Shown here: piece by piece, positions 17,372 to 25,388 of the stretch
Position numbering within the stretch: the stretch's first letter is position 1
Layout: every line of letters starts with the position of its first letter
NCBI GenBank assembly: GCA_034433795.1
Contig: DAOUAE010000034.1
Coordinates: 12,907-76,906, forward strand
Origin: DAOUAE01 sp034433795
Lineage (GTDB): Bacteria > Chloroflexota > UBA6077 > FW602-bin22 > DAOUAE01
Direction of reading: 5' to 3'
DNA length: 64,000 nt
Notes under the pieces: generated by a model
Databases searched by the model: none
Told to the model about the DNA's origin: nothing
Seen by the model: only the letters and a program-made list of their open reading frames with translations
Made by a program: the position numbers and the translations under genes

Positions 17372-17704
17372 ATGGCCGAGGAGCGACGCGAGATGACGGT
17401 CCGCGAGGCCGGCAAGCGCGGCGGCGAGATCGTCAAGCAGAAGTACGGGTCGGCTTTCTACGCGGCCATCGGCCGCAAGGGCGGCGAGGTGGTGGCCGAG
17501 GAACGGGGCCGCGAATTTTACGCCCAGATCGGCAAGCGGGGCGGAGAGACCGTCAAGCGCAAGCACGGTCTGGAGTTCTACGCCGAGATCGGTCGCCGGG
17601 GTGGCGAGACGGTCAAGATGCGTCACGGTCCCGACTACTACGCCCAGATCGGCCGCAAGGGCGGCGAGTCCGCCCGCCGGCTGCGGACCAAGGCCCCCGC
17701 CTGA
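17372..17704 (+). CDS. KGG-repeat general stress protein
   Basis: A 110-residue, highly charged hydrophilic protein made almost wholly of about five tandem 20-24-residue repeats of the type EFYAQIGKRGGETVK. The start is ATG 17372 with AAGGGGG upstream; an earlier in-frame GTG at 17351 is less likely. The repeat matches the KGG/Con-10-like motif of GsiB-type stress and desiccation proteins, which resemble plant LEA proteins. The mechanism is unknown. It is a single gene; the flanking gaps show no clear promoter or terminator. Confidence 0.85.
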   Translation: MAEERREMTVREAGKRGGEIVKQKYGSAFYAAIGRKGGEVVAEERGREFYAQIGKRGGETVKRKHGLEFYAEIGRRGGETVKMRHGPDYYAQIGRKGGESARRLRTKAPA

Positions 17705-17805
17705 GAGGGCCGGCGGGAGCAGCCACCGGCTCCAGTCGGCGACACGACGGCTACACGGCTGCGATAGAGCCGAGCAAAGGGACCTCGCCGGCGCTTTTCT
17801 CACAG

Positions 17806-18726
17806 TCACCGACCGTCGTCAGCGCCTGATTCCGTCACGAGCACCACCGGATTCCGCAGAACGCCGATTCGCTCGATGCTGGCGGTGATCACATCGCCCG
17901 GCTGCAGGACCGGGATGCCCTCCAGCGGGGTACCGGTGGTGATGACATCGCCCGGCTCCAGGGTCATGTACCGTGAGACATAGGTGAGGATCTCGGGAAT
18001 CGAGAAGAGGAGCCGGGCAGTGGTGTCACGCTGGCAGGGCTGGCCGTTCCGGTCCAGCAGCAGTTCCAGACGGTGAGGGTCGCCAAGGGCGTCTGGGGTG
18101 ACCACCCAGGGGCCCATCGGGCCGTGGCCGTCGGCGCCCTTGGCGATGGCCGCCGGGATGGCGATCTCCTCGCCACCGGTTCCCCGGGCGCGGTAGAAGC
18201 TCACGTCGTTGACGATGGTGTAGCCGGCTACTACCGCTAAAGCCGTGCTCTCGCGCAGGTGCCGGGCGCGCCGGCCGATGACCACTGCCAGTTCGACCTC
18301 GGGGATGGCGTAGGTCGTCTCCGGATAGAGCGGGATCGGCTCCTCCGGACCGATGACCGCCCGGCTGGCCTTGAGAAAGAGCCCGGGGACCGGTGGCCGT
18401 GGCTGGGCGGGACTGCGGGGGAAGTTGTGGCCGACCCCCAGAAACAGACCGGGTCGGGGGACCGGTGCCCGGAGGGTCACCGGTCCGGTCAGCCGCAGCC
18501 GCTCCGCCAGCCCCGGTGTCTGCAGAAGCGCGCGCAGGGCGGCTACCGTCTCCAAGGGATCGGGTGTGGCGGCCAGGAAAGAGGGGAGGTCGGTCACCGG
18601 GGGCGTCTCGGGCCCGCCGGTCAGCAGTCGCCAGAGCTGGAAGGCGCGGGTCAGGTCGTACCAGGTCTCGTCCAGGGCGCCGGCCAGGCGGGGCTGCCCC
18701 TGGTGCCAGACCGAGGCCAGGCGCAT
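17806..18726 (-). CDS. Fumarylacetoacetate hydrolase family protein
   Basis: A 306-residue FAH-fold enzyme. Start at ATG 18726, with GAAAGGAGG immediately upstream; the frame stays open further 5' but crosses the promoter region. The metal-binding signature is visible: ELAVVIG (Glu), VNDVSFYRARG and KGADGHGPMGPWVV (Lys/Asp), plus LEPGDVITTGTPLEG near the end. Members cleave or decarboxylate acylpyruvates or 2-keto-3-deoxy sugar acids. It is divergent from the sugar-transport ATPase and galactonate dehydratase genes, so a role in sugar-acid breakdown is plausible but unproven. Confidence 0.88.
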   Translation of the reverse strand: MRLASVWHQGQPRLAGALDETWYDLTRAFQLWRLLTGGPETPPVTDLPSFLAATPDPLETVAALRALLQTPGLAERLRLTGPVTLRAPVPRPGLFLGVGHNFPRSPAQPRPPVPGLFLKASRAVIGPEEPIPLYPETTYAIPEVELAVVIGRRARHLRESTALAVVAGYTIVNDVSFYRARGTGGEEIAIPAAIAKGADGHGPMGPWVVTPDALGDPHRLELLLDRNGQPCQRDTTARLLFSIPEILTYVSRYMTLEPGDVITTGTPLEGIPVLQPGDVITASIERIGVLRNPVVLVTESGADDGR

Positions 18727-18760
18727 CGGTCCTCCTTTCGCGGTGTCACTCGTCCAGACC

Positions 18761-18788
18761 ATCGTACCACATGCCGCTTGGTTGACAA
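18761..18788 (-). promoter_or_regulatory. Predicted promoter of the FAH-family gene
   Basis: Minus strand TTGTCA, 16-base spacer, TACGAT. Its -35 occupies the same bases as the -35 of the divergent promoter at 18782. Confidence 0.6.
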
Positions 18789-18810
18789 GCCTTGCCGACC
18801 GTGTTACACC
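18782..18810 (+). promoter_or_regulatory. Predicted promoter of the ABC ATPase/dgoD unit
   Basis: A perfect TTGACA, 17-base spacer and a modest TACACC -10. The -35 overlaps the opposite-strand TTGTCA of the FAH gene. Confidence 0.6.
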
Positions 18811-18857
18811 ATAGGCGCAAGCGCGGGGAACAGGCCCTGTGGTGGTGGAGCCTGAGC

Positions 18858-19958
18858 ATGGCGCGGGTGATCTTCGAGCGGGTCTCGAAAGTCTTCGGCG
18901 ACGTTGTCGCCCTTCACGAACTGGACCTCGAGGTCCACGATGGCGAATTTCTGGTGCTGGTCGGGCCGTCGGGCTGTGGCAAGACCACGGCCCTGCGCCT
19001 GGTCGCCGGGCTGGAGGAGGCGACCAGCGGCCACATCTATATCGGCGACCGGCTGGTGGACGACCTGCCGCCAAAGGATCGCGACGTGGCGATGGTCTTC
19101 CAGAGTTACGCCCTCTATCCGCACATGAACGTCTTCGACAACATCGCCAATCCCCTCCTGCTGCGCAAGGTGCCCCGGCGCGAGGTCGAGGAACGCGTCC
19201 GTCAGGTGGCCGAGCTGCTGGGGATCAGCGACCTCCTGCACCGCAAGCCCAAGGAGCTCTCCGGCGGCCAGCGTCAGCGGGTGGCCCTGGGGCGCGCCAT
19301 CATCCGCAATCCGGCCGTCTTCCTGATGGACGAGCCGCTCTCGAACCTCGACGCCAAACTCCGCCTGTATATGCGGGCCGAACTCATCAAACTGCACGAA
19401 CGGCTGCGGACAACCACTATTTACGTCACCCACGACCAGCAGGAGGCGATGACGCTGGGCGACCGCATCGCCGTCCTCCACCAGGGGGTCCTCCAGCAGA
19501 TCGGCTGGCCGCAGGAGCTCTACGAGCGGCCGGCCAATATGTTCGTGGCCGGCTTCATCGGCAGCCCGGCGATGAACTTCTTCGAGGGCCGGCTGGTGGC
19601 CGCCGACGGCTTCCTCTGTGTCCAGTGCCGAGGCTTCTGCCTGGCCATCCCGCCGGAGCGGGCCCGGGCCTACGAGCGCTATGTCAATCAGGAGGTCATC
19701 CTGGGCATCCGGCCCGAGCACCTCTACGACCGGCGCGAGGTGGTCGAAGCGCCCCCGGGCTCGACCTTCCAGGCTATCGTCGACGTGGTCGAGCCGCTGG
19801 GCAACGAGACGCTGGTCTACCTGACCGTCGAGGGGCAGCACTTTATCGCTCGCCTCGGCCCCGACCTCGACCTGCGCCGCCGACAGGTGCTGGAACTGGT
19901 GGCCGATACCCATAAACTTCACCTGTTTGATAAGAAAACGCAGCGCGCCCTGCGCTGA
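18858..19958 (+). CDS. Sugar ABC transporter ATP-binding protein (UgpC/MsmX type)
   Basis: A 366-residue CUT1-type ATPase, starting at ATG 18858 (MARVIFERVSKVFGD). Walker A GPSGCGKTT, Q-loop MVFQSYALYPHMNVFDN, signature LSGGQRQRVALGRA, Walker B VFLMDEPLSNLDA, H-loop YVTHDQQEAMTLGD, then a C-terminal TOBE/OB regulatory region (about 240-366). No permease or binding protein is adjacent, so it may be a shared ATPase serving sugar permeases encoded elsewhere. It lies 39 bases upstream of galactonate dehydratase. Confidence 0.93.
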   Translation: MARVIFERVSKVFGDVVALHELDLEVHDGEFLVLVGPSGCGKTTALRLVAGLEEATSGHIYIGDRLVDDLPPKDRDVAMVFQSYALYPHMNVFDNIANPLLLRKVPRREVEERVRQVAELLGISDLLHRKPKELSGGQRQRVALGRAIIRNPAVFLMDEPLSNLDAKLRLYMRAELIKLHERLRTTTIYVTHDQQEAMTLGDRIAVLHQGVLQQIGWPQELYERPANMFVAGFIGSPAMNFFEGRLVAADGFLCVQCRGFCLAIPPERARAYERYVNQEVILGIRPEHLYDRREVVEAPPGSTFQAIVDVVEPLGNETLVYLTVEGQHFIARLGPDLDLRRRQVLELVADTHKLHLFDKKTQRALR

Positions 19959-19997
19959 CCGTCGCCCCGGGCGCCAAATCCCACGGCCGAGAGGACC

Positions 19998-21116
19998 ATG
20001 AAGATCACCCGCCTGGAACTCCTGCACGTCCGCCCCCGCTGGCTCTTCCTTAAGGTCCACACCGATGAGGGAATCGTCGGCCTGGGCGAGCCGATCGTCG
20101 AGGGCCGGGCCCGGACGGTCGAGACAGCGGTCCGGGAGCTGGAGCGCTATCTCGTCGGCCAGGATCCCCGCTGGATCGAACACCACTGGCAGGCCATGTA
20201 CCGGGGGACCTTCTACCGGGGCGGGCCGGTGCTGACCAGCGCGATCAGCGGCGTCGAGCAGGCCCTCTGGGACATTATGGGCAAGTGGCTGGGGGTGCCG
20301 GTCTGGCAACTTCTGGGCGGCCCGACCCGCCAGCGGATCCGCCTCTACGCCCACGCCGGCGGCAACACCCCGGAGGAGGCGGCGGCCGCCGCCCGGGCGA
20401 GGGTGGCCGCCGGCTTCACCGCCATCAAGACCGGCTTTCCCGGCCCGGTCCGCCCGGTAGACACCCGCGCCTACCTCAAGCGCTGCGTCGCCCAGATCGC
20501 CGCCATGCGCGAGGCGGTGGGCGACGAGGTCGATATCGCTATCGACCTCCACGGTCGCTTCAGCCCGGCGATGGCCATCCGGCTCTGTCAGGAGCTGGAG
20601 CCGTTCCACCCGCTCTTTGTCGAAGAGCCCTGTCTGCCGGAGAACGTCGACACGCTGGTGACCATCGCCCGCTCAACCCGAATCCCCATCGCCACCGGCG
20701 AGCGCCTCTTCACCAAATGGGGCTTCCGCGAGGTTCTGGAGAAGCAGGCGGCGGCCATCGTCCAGCCCGACCTCTCCCACGCCGGGGGCATCCTGGAGTG
20801 TAAGAAGATCGCCGCCATGGCCGAGACCTACTACGCGGCAGTGGCCCCCCACTGCCCGCTGGGGCCCATCGCCCTGGCGGCCAGCCTGCACCTGGACGCC
20901 GCCATCCCCAACTTCCTCATCCAGGAGCACGTGACGCTGGGCGAGGGCTATCTCAAACAGCCGTTCGTGGTCAAAGACGGCTACATCGACCTGCCAACCG
21001 GCCCCGGCCTGGGCATCGAGCTCGATGAGGCCGCCCTGGCCGAGAAGCTCTTTGACGGCTCCTGGGAGACGCCCCGCCTCTACCACCCCGACGACGGCTC
21101 GGTGGCCGACTGGTAG
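19998..21116 (+). CDS. dgoD: D-galactonate dehydratase (mandelate racemase/enolase superfamily)
   Basis: A 372-residue enolase-superfamily acid-sugar dehydratase. Metal ligands in IAIDLHGRF (Asp), VEEPCLPEN (Glu) and TGERLFTKWGF (Glu). Catalytic His in DLHGR and APHCPLGPIALAASLHLDA, as in DgoD. N-terminal capping region EGIVGLGEPIVEGRA; GVEQALWDIMGKWLGVPV is typical of the subgroup. It would make 2-keto-3-deoxy-galactonate. Related dehydratases act on other aldonates, so the substrate is likely but not certain. It ends 3 bases from the convergent CrtC-like gene. Confidence 0.88.
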   Translation: MKITRLELLHVRPRWLFLKVHTDEGIVGLGEPIVEGRARTVETAVRELERYLVGQDPRWIEHHWQAMYRGTFYRGGPVLTSAISGVEQALWDIMGKWLGVPVWQLLGGPTRQRIRLYAHAGGNTPEEAAAAARARVAAGFTAIKTGFPGPVRPVDTRAYLKRCVAQIAAMREAVGDEVDIAIDLHGRFSPAMAIRLCQELEPFHPLFVEEPCLPENVDTLVTIARSTRIPIATGERLFTKWGFREVLEKQAAAIVQPDLSHAGGILECKKIAAMAETYYAAVAPHCPLGPIALAASLHLDAAIPNFLIQEHVTLGEGYLKQPFVVKDGYIDLPTGPGLGIELDEAALAEKLFDGSWETPRLYHPDDGSVADW

Positions 21117-21119
21117 TCC

Positions 21120-22169
21120 TCAGGGCGCCGGGGCGTAGCCGACCAGTTCGACGTAGGCCCAGCCACCGACTGGCCGCCCTCGCTGCGTGCCCGCGACCCG
21201 CGCCTCGCCCTCCCAGTAGACGGTGCCGGTGCTCTCGCGGGTGTCAAGCTCCTGGTCCGGCAGGACCGGGGCAAGCGTGAGCGAAAGGTCGTGGGCCGGG
21301 ACCGTGACCTGCCAGCCGCTCGGATAGACCGCTCCGCTGCGGGGGCTGGTCCAGGCGCCGAGGGGAATGGCGGTCCAGTCGGCCAGTGGCACCGCCTCGC
21401 CCTCGGCGGAGACGAAGGTGCCGAAGCGCCACAGCGGCCGGTGGGCGGCGTCGAAGACGACCGAGAGCATTAGGTCGCTCCCGTCATCCAGCTGGATGGC
21501 GTACCAGTCCCAGCCCCCGCCGGCCGAAATGAAGTTGCCCCACTGGTGATCCATCCAGGCGCTGCCCTCGACCGGGAACGTGCCGGCCGGGGTGGTGATC
21601 TGGCCGCTGGCCCGCAGGCGGGTGCGGGAGTAGTAGGCTGAGTCGCCGGCCGGTCCAAAGGAGATGACGCCGGTGCCGTTGTGCAGAACCGGCGGCTTAA
21701 GCGGGGTCACGGTCAGGGTCAGGGCGTAGCCCGGCATGGTGGCGACCAGGGTGTCGGTCCCGTTCTCGCCCCGAACCCGCCAGTCGCCCAGGGCGACGGC
21801 GTAGCGCCCCGGCGACAGCGGCGGTCCCACCGCCCGTCGCTGGGCGTAGGAGAAGCGGCCGGCCTGGTGGTCGGTGATGGCGAAGTGAGCGGCGTAGCCC
21901 ACCGGGCGGCGGGCCCGCTCGGACTTGAAGAAGACCAGTTGAAAGCCGAAGCGCTGGCCGGTGGCCGTCACCAGGTGGCCGGTGTAGTACCACCACTCGC
22001 TGAGGACCCGATGCGGGCCGTCGTCGGCGGGGAAGCGAAGAGGGGTGAGCGGGACCGGCGGGGGAGCCGGCGCTGGTGGCACTGGCACTGAGCGGGCCGG
22101 GATGACCCCTGGCCGCAGGGCACAGCCGGTCAGCCCCAGAAACAGAACCAGGCCGAGAAGCCGTCTCAT
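21120..22169 (-). CDS. CrtC/AttH-like lipocalin-fold lipoprotein (carotenoid 1,2-hydratase family)
   Basis: A 349-residue protein with a lipoprotein signal (MRRLLGLVLFLGLTGC, lipobox LTGC), so mature Cys at 16 and attachment outside the membrane. A Pro/Ala-rich linker is followed by the domain. Family landmarks are RVLSEWWYYTGHLVTATGQ, GFQLVFFKS, the central SAWMDHQWGNF and WDWYAIQLDDG. The family includes carotenoid 1,2-hydratases and the uncharacterised AttH proteins; no other carotenoid gene is here, so a lipid- or polyketide-related hydratase is as likely. Its ATG overlaps the MMPL stop (ATGA), so the two are probably co-translated. Confidence 0.8.
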   Translation of the reverse strand: MRRLLGLVLFLGLTGCALRPGVIPARSVPVPPAPAPPPVPLTPLRFPADDGPHRVLSEWWYYTGHLVTATGQRFGFQLVFFKSERARRPVGYAAHFAITDHQAGRFSYAQRRAVGPPLSPGRYAVALGDWRVRGENGTDTLVATMPGYALTLTVTPLKPPVLHNGTGVISFGPAGDSAYYSRTRLRASGQITTPAGTFPVEGSAWMDHQWGNFISAGGGWDWYAIQLDDGSDLMLSVVFDAAHRPLWRFGTFVSAEGEAVPLADWTAIPLGAWTSPRSGAVYPSGWQVTVPAHDLSLTLAPVLPDQELDTRESTGTVYWEGEARVAGTQRGRPVGGWAYVELVGYAPAP

Positions 22170-24367
22170 CGGCTCACCGCCGCCGGGCGTCGCGCCCGCC
22201 ACACCGGCCGCCACCAGTTCAGGTGGCCCAGAAGATGCATGGTCGCCGGGACCAGCCCCGAACGGATGACGGTCGCGTCGAGCAGGACCGCCACCGCCAC
22301 GCCCAGGCCCAGGGCTTTGACCAGCACCACCTCGGCGGCGACGAAGGCGCTGCTGACCAGCACCACCACCATGGCCGCGCTGGTGACCACCCGTCCGCTC
22401 CAGGCCAGGCCGGTGGCGATGCTGGTCCGGTTATCGCCGGTGCGGAGATACTCCTCACGCATGCGGCTGAGTAAAAAGACCTCGTAGTCCATGCTCAGGC
22501 CGAAGAGGACGCAGAAGAGGAGAATGGGCAGAACAGCGTCCACAAAGCCCGGTGGTCGAAAGCCGAGCGGACCGCTGAGCCAGCCCTCCTGAAAGACCAG
22601 GACCATGATACCGTAGCTGGCGCTCAGGCTCAGGATATTCATCAGCACCGCTTTGAGCGCCAGAACCGGCGCCCGCAGCAGGGCCAGCACAACGATGTAG
22701 GTGGTCACCAGGACGAAGGCGATGACGAGGGGAAAGGCGGTGTAGAGACGGTCGACCACGTCGAGGATGACCGCGGGAGCCCCGCCGACCAGGAGAGCCA
22801 GATCGGCTCCGGGCTGGAGGGCGCGGATCCGTCGAACCAGGGCCTGGGTCTCAGCGCTGGTGGCGCCGTGACGCGGGGTGATGATCACCACGGTGGCCCG
22901 GTCATGGCCCAGGGCCGCCAGCGCCGCCCGGGCGTAGGGATCGGCGAAGCGGCCGCCCTCGCGGTAGAGCAGAAGGTACTGGTCGAGCGTCAGCCGGGGG
23001 TCGAGGTCGACGATGCTCTCCACCGCCGCCACCTCCGGGTCGGCGCCGAGATACCGCGTCAGGTCGAAGAGGGCCCGCAGCCGGGCTGGTTCGAGGAGCG
23101 ACCCCGGCGCCTGGACCACGACGAGGATCGGGCTGGTCACGCCAGGGCCGAAGGCCTGCTCAAGGCGGTCAGCGCCCTGTCGGGAAGGCAGATCGGGCGG
23201 GAGAAGGCTGGCGTCGGGCAGGCTCACCCGGGCCCGCAGGAAGGGAGCGCCCAGGAGGGCGATGATCAGCCCCAGGCCAGCCACCACCGCGAGCGGGTGA
23301 CGGGCCGTGAGGTCGGCGCTGCCCTGGAGAGGGGTCCAGGTCCAGCGCCAGAGGCGCGGCGCCGGCAGGGCGAAAACCCGCCGGCCCAGAACAGCCAGGA
23401 CCGCCGGCACCAGCGTCAGCCCGGCCAGCAGGCTGACGGCCACCACCAGCACGCCGGCCAGCCCCACCGAGCGCAGCATCATAAACTCGAAGGCCAGAAG
23501 TCCACTCAGGCCGATGAGCACCGCCAGCCCGGAGAAGAAAACAGCGTGGCCAGCGGTCTGGAGCGTCCGCTCCAGAGCCAGGGGAACGTCAGCCCGGGCC
23601 AGCTCCTCGCGGAAGCGGGCGGTCAGCATCAGCGCGTAGTCGGTGCCCAGGCCCAGGCCCAGCATCGTCACCAGGTTCAGGACGAAGACCGAGAGCGGGG
23701 TGAGAGCGGCGACCAGGGTGAGGAGAGCCAGCGAGATCAGCACGCTCAGCCCCCCGCTCAGCGCCGGCAGCCCGGCGGCGATGAGCGAGCCGAAGGCGAA
23801 AAGGAGGGCGAGGGCGGCCAGGGGCAGCCCGATGATCTCGGCCCGCCGCAGGTCGCGCTCGGAGACGGCGATGAGATCGCGGTAGGCGACGGCGCCGCCG
23901 GTCGGATAGGCCCGCAGGCCGGGTGGCGTGAGCTCGGCGAGGATCTCTTCGACGGCCGCCAGGTGGGGCAGAGCCTCGGTCTCCCACTGGATGGTGAGAT
24001 AGACCGTCCGCCGGTCGGGGGCGACCTGAGACGGGGCCAGGTCCGGGGTGATGACTCCCCGAACACCGGGCAGGCCGCTCAGCCGGATGGCCAGGGTCTG
24101 GAGGAAGGTCTGGAAGGGGAGATCGTCGAGGGTCAGGGTCTCGCCGGCGACGACGACCAGGACGATGTCGCGAGGCTGGCCGGCCAGGGCGACCATGGCC
24201 TGGTGGGCCCGTTCAGACTCCATATCGGCGCTGAAGAGGCCGCCAGCCTGGACCAGGCCGGGCAGGCGGGGCGCCAGCGGCAGGCTGAGCAGGGCCAGGA
24301 CCAGCCAGAGGCCGATGGTCAGCCAGCGGTGGCGGTAGAGAAGGTGGGCCAGCCGGGCCAGGAGCAT
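22166..24367 (-). CDS. MMPL/RND family exporter
   Basis: A 733-residue transporter. The start is ATG 24367, 2 bases after the preceding stop. Two similar halves each carry one large extracytoplasmic loop and six membrane helices: N-terminal helix GLWLVLALLSLPLAP; first-half block LGLGLGTDYALMLTARFREEL; second-half block FGLSMDYEVFLLSRMREEYLRTGDN. The paired GxxxDY motifs in helices 4 and 10 are the proton-relay signature of MMPL proteins. Such proteins move lipids or hydrophobic compounds. It is coupled to the CrtC-like lipoprotein, which hints at export and modification of a hydrophobic molecule (inference). Confidence 0.9.
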   Translation of the reverse strand: MLLARLAHLLYRHRWLTIGLWLVLALLSLPLAPRLPGLVQAGGLFSADMESERAHQAMVALAGQPRDIVLVVVAGETLTLDDLPFQTFLQTLAIRLSGLPGVRGVITPDLAPSQVAPDRRTVYLTIQWETEALPHLAAVEEILAELTPPGLRAYPTGGAVAYRDLIAVSERDLRRAEIIGLPLAALALLFAFGSLIAAGLPALSGGLSVLISLALLTLVAALTPLSVFVLNLVTMLGLGLGTDYALMLTARFREELARADVPLALERTLQTAGHAVFFSGLAVLIGLSGLLAFEFMMLRSVGLAGVLVVAVSLLAGLTLVPAVLAVLGRRVFALPAPRLWRWTWTPLQGSADLTARHPLAVVAGLGLIIALLGAPFLRARVSLPDASLLPPDLPSRQGADRLEQAFGPGVTSPILVVVQAPGSLLEPARLRALFDLTRYLGADPEVAAVESIVDLDPRLTLDQYLLLYREGGRFADPYARAALAALGHDRATVVIITPRHGATSAETQALVRRIRALQPGADLALLVGGAPAVILDVVDRLYTAFPLVIAFVLVTTYIVVLALLRAPVLALKAVLMNILSLSASYGIMVLVFQEGWLSGPLGFRPPGFVDAVLPILLFCVLFGLSMDYEVFLLSRMREEYLRTGDNRTSIATGLAWSGRVVTSAAMVVVLVSSAFVAAEVVLVKALGLGVAVAVLLDATVIRSGLVPATMHLLGHLNWWRPVWRARRPAAVSR

Positions 24368-24369
24368 GC

Positions 24370-25140
24370 TCACCCCCAGAACCCGCGCGGGACGTTGCGG
24401 TGGGGGTCGAGCAGAGGGAAGCGCCCCCGCTGCACGGTCTGGGCGACGCGTTGGAAGAAGACCGTTACCTCGCGCGGATCGAGCCACTGGCGCAGCTGCT
24501 CTTCCAGCGGGCCGCGCACGGTGGGGTCGTCGAGCAGGCGACGGAGATCGGCCAGGATGGCCGACGGGATCGGGTCGCCGCAGAAATCCCAGATGACCGT
24601 CCGGAGCTTGGGGACCACGTTGAAGGTGAGACCGTGGTCGATGGCCCAGATGCGGCCGTCGGGGCTGCGCAGGCAGTGGCCCGGTTTGCGGTCGGCGTTG
24701 TTGGTGATGAGGTCGAAGAGGGCGATGCGCTGGAGATCAGCCGGGTGCTGGCCCCGGAAACGGTAGTAGTGGTCTTTGGGGTCGTTGGGAATGAAGAGCT
24801 GGACCGTGCCGATGCCGAAGGGGCCCTCGCGGACCACGGTCGGGGGGACGGCTGGCCAGCCCAGGGCCCGGCTGACCAGGTAGGCGGCGTACTCACGGCG
24901 GTAGAGGGTGCCGTCGGGGAAATCCCACAGGGGAGCTTCCCCAGCCTGGGGTTTGTAGACGGCCAGGACCGGGGGGTCGCTGTCGGCACGCACGGCCACC
25001 AGGAAATTCTCGTTCGAGCCCCAGGCCATGGCCTGGCAGGCGACGATCTCGCCCTGGGCCAGCAGCCGGTGGACGTCGGTGACCTCTTCGGGCAGGCAGG
25101 TCCGAACGACCAGCCGTCGGCGACGCTCCTCTGTCGCCAT
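24370..25140 (-). CDS. SCO1664-family PI3/PI4-kinase-like protein
   Basis: A 256-residue protein from ATG 25140 (GGTGGAG upstream). It matches the actinobacterial SCO1664-type family: SNENFLVAV, LAVYKPQAGEAPLWDFPDGTL with the nucleotide-binding Lys, a catalytic-type IALFDLITNNADRKPGHCL and metal-binding IWAIDHGLTFN. These resemble the core of PI3/4-kinase and HipA-like folds. In actinobacteria the gene usually travels with a DUF3090 gene, which is absent here. Substrate unknown. It is first in the MMPL/CrtC-like unit. Confidence 0.8.
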   Translation of the reverse strand: MATEERRRRLVVRTCLPEEVTDVHRLLAQGEIVACQAMAWGSNENFLVAVRADSDPPVLAVYKPQAGEAPLWDFPDGTLYRREYAAYLVSRALGWPAVPPTVVREGPFGIGTVQLFIPNDPKDHYYRFRGQHPADLQRIALFDLITNNADRKPGHCLRSPDGRIWAIDHGLTFNVVPKLRTVIWDFCGDPIPSAILADLRRLLDDPTVRGPLEEQLRQWLDPREVTVFFQRVAQTVQRGRFPLLDPHRNVPRGFWG

Positions 25141-25166
25141 GGTCTCCACCCCGCTCTTCACCTGGC

Positions 25167-25175
25167 ATTATACCA
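25167..25175 (-). promoter_or_regulatory. Extended -10 promoter of the SCO1664-like/MMPL/CrtC-like operon
   Basis: Minus strand TGGTATAAT, 26 bases before the ATG at 25140. The -35 region is poor. Confidence 0.55.
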
Positions 25176-25317
25176 TCCAACAGGCCGGCACACCGGGGCC
25201 AGTCCCCCTCCGACGGCCTATGGCCGAGGGCCGGTGCACCCTGGCGGTCGGGTCCTGATGCCGGTCAGCCATCCCTGGGGGCTGCGGGGTGTGACCGGAG
25301 GCCCGCCGGGCCAGGAT

Positions 25318-25346
25318 TTGACGGCGAGGCCCGCCGCACGTACACT
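25318..25346 (+). promoter_or_regulatory. Predicted promoter of the UbiA-type prenyltransferase gene
   Basis: TTGACG, 17-base spacer, TACACT, ending 42 bases before the ATG. Confidence 0.65.
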
Positions 25347-25388
25347 GATAGAAGCCAGCGACCTCATCGCCAGGAGTGGAGCTGCCTT

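Noticed and set aside
17372..17704. Regular repeats suggesting a CRISPR array
   Set aside because: The repeats are in-frame protein repeats of a KGG stress protein, without unique spacers.
18804..20609. 601-codon frame antisense to the ABC ATPase and dgoD
   Set aside because: Both sense genes have complete family motifs; the antisense product has none.
22868..24766. 632-codon plus-strand frame over the MMPL gene
   Set aside because: Low-complexity Gln/Gly/Arg product; shadow of the MMPL coding sequence.
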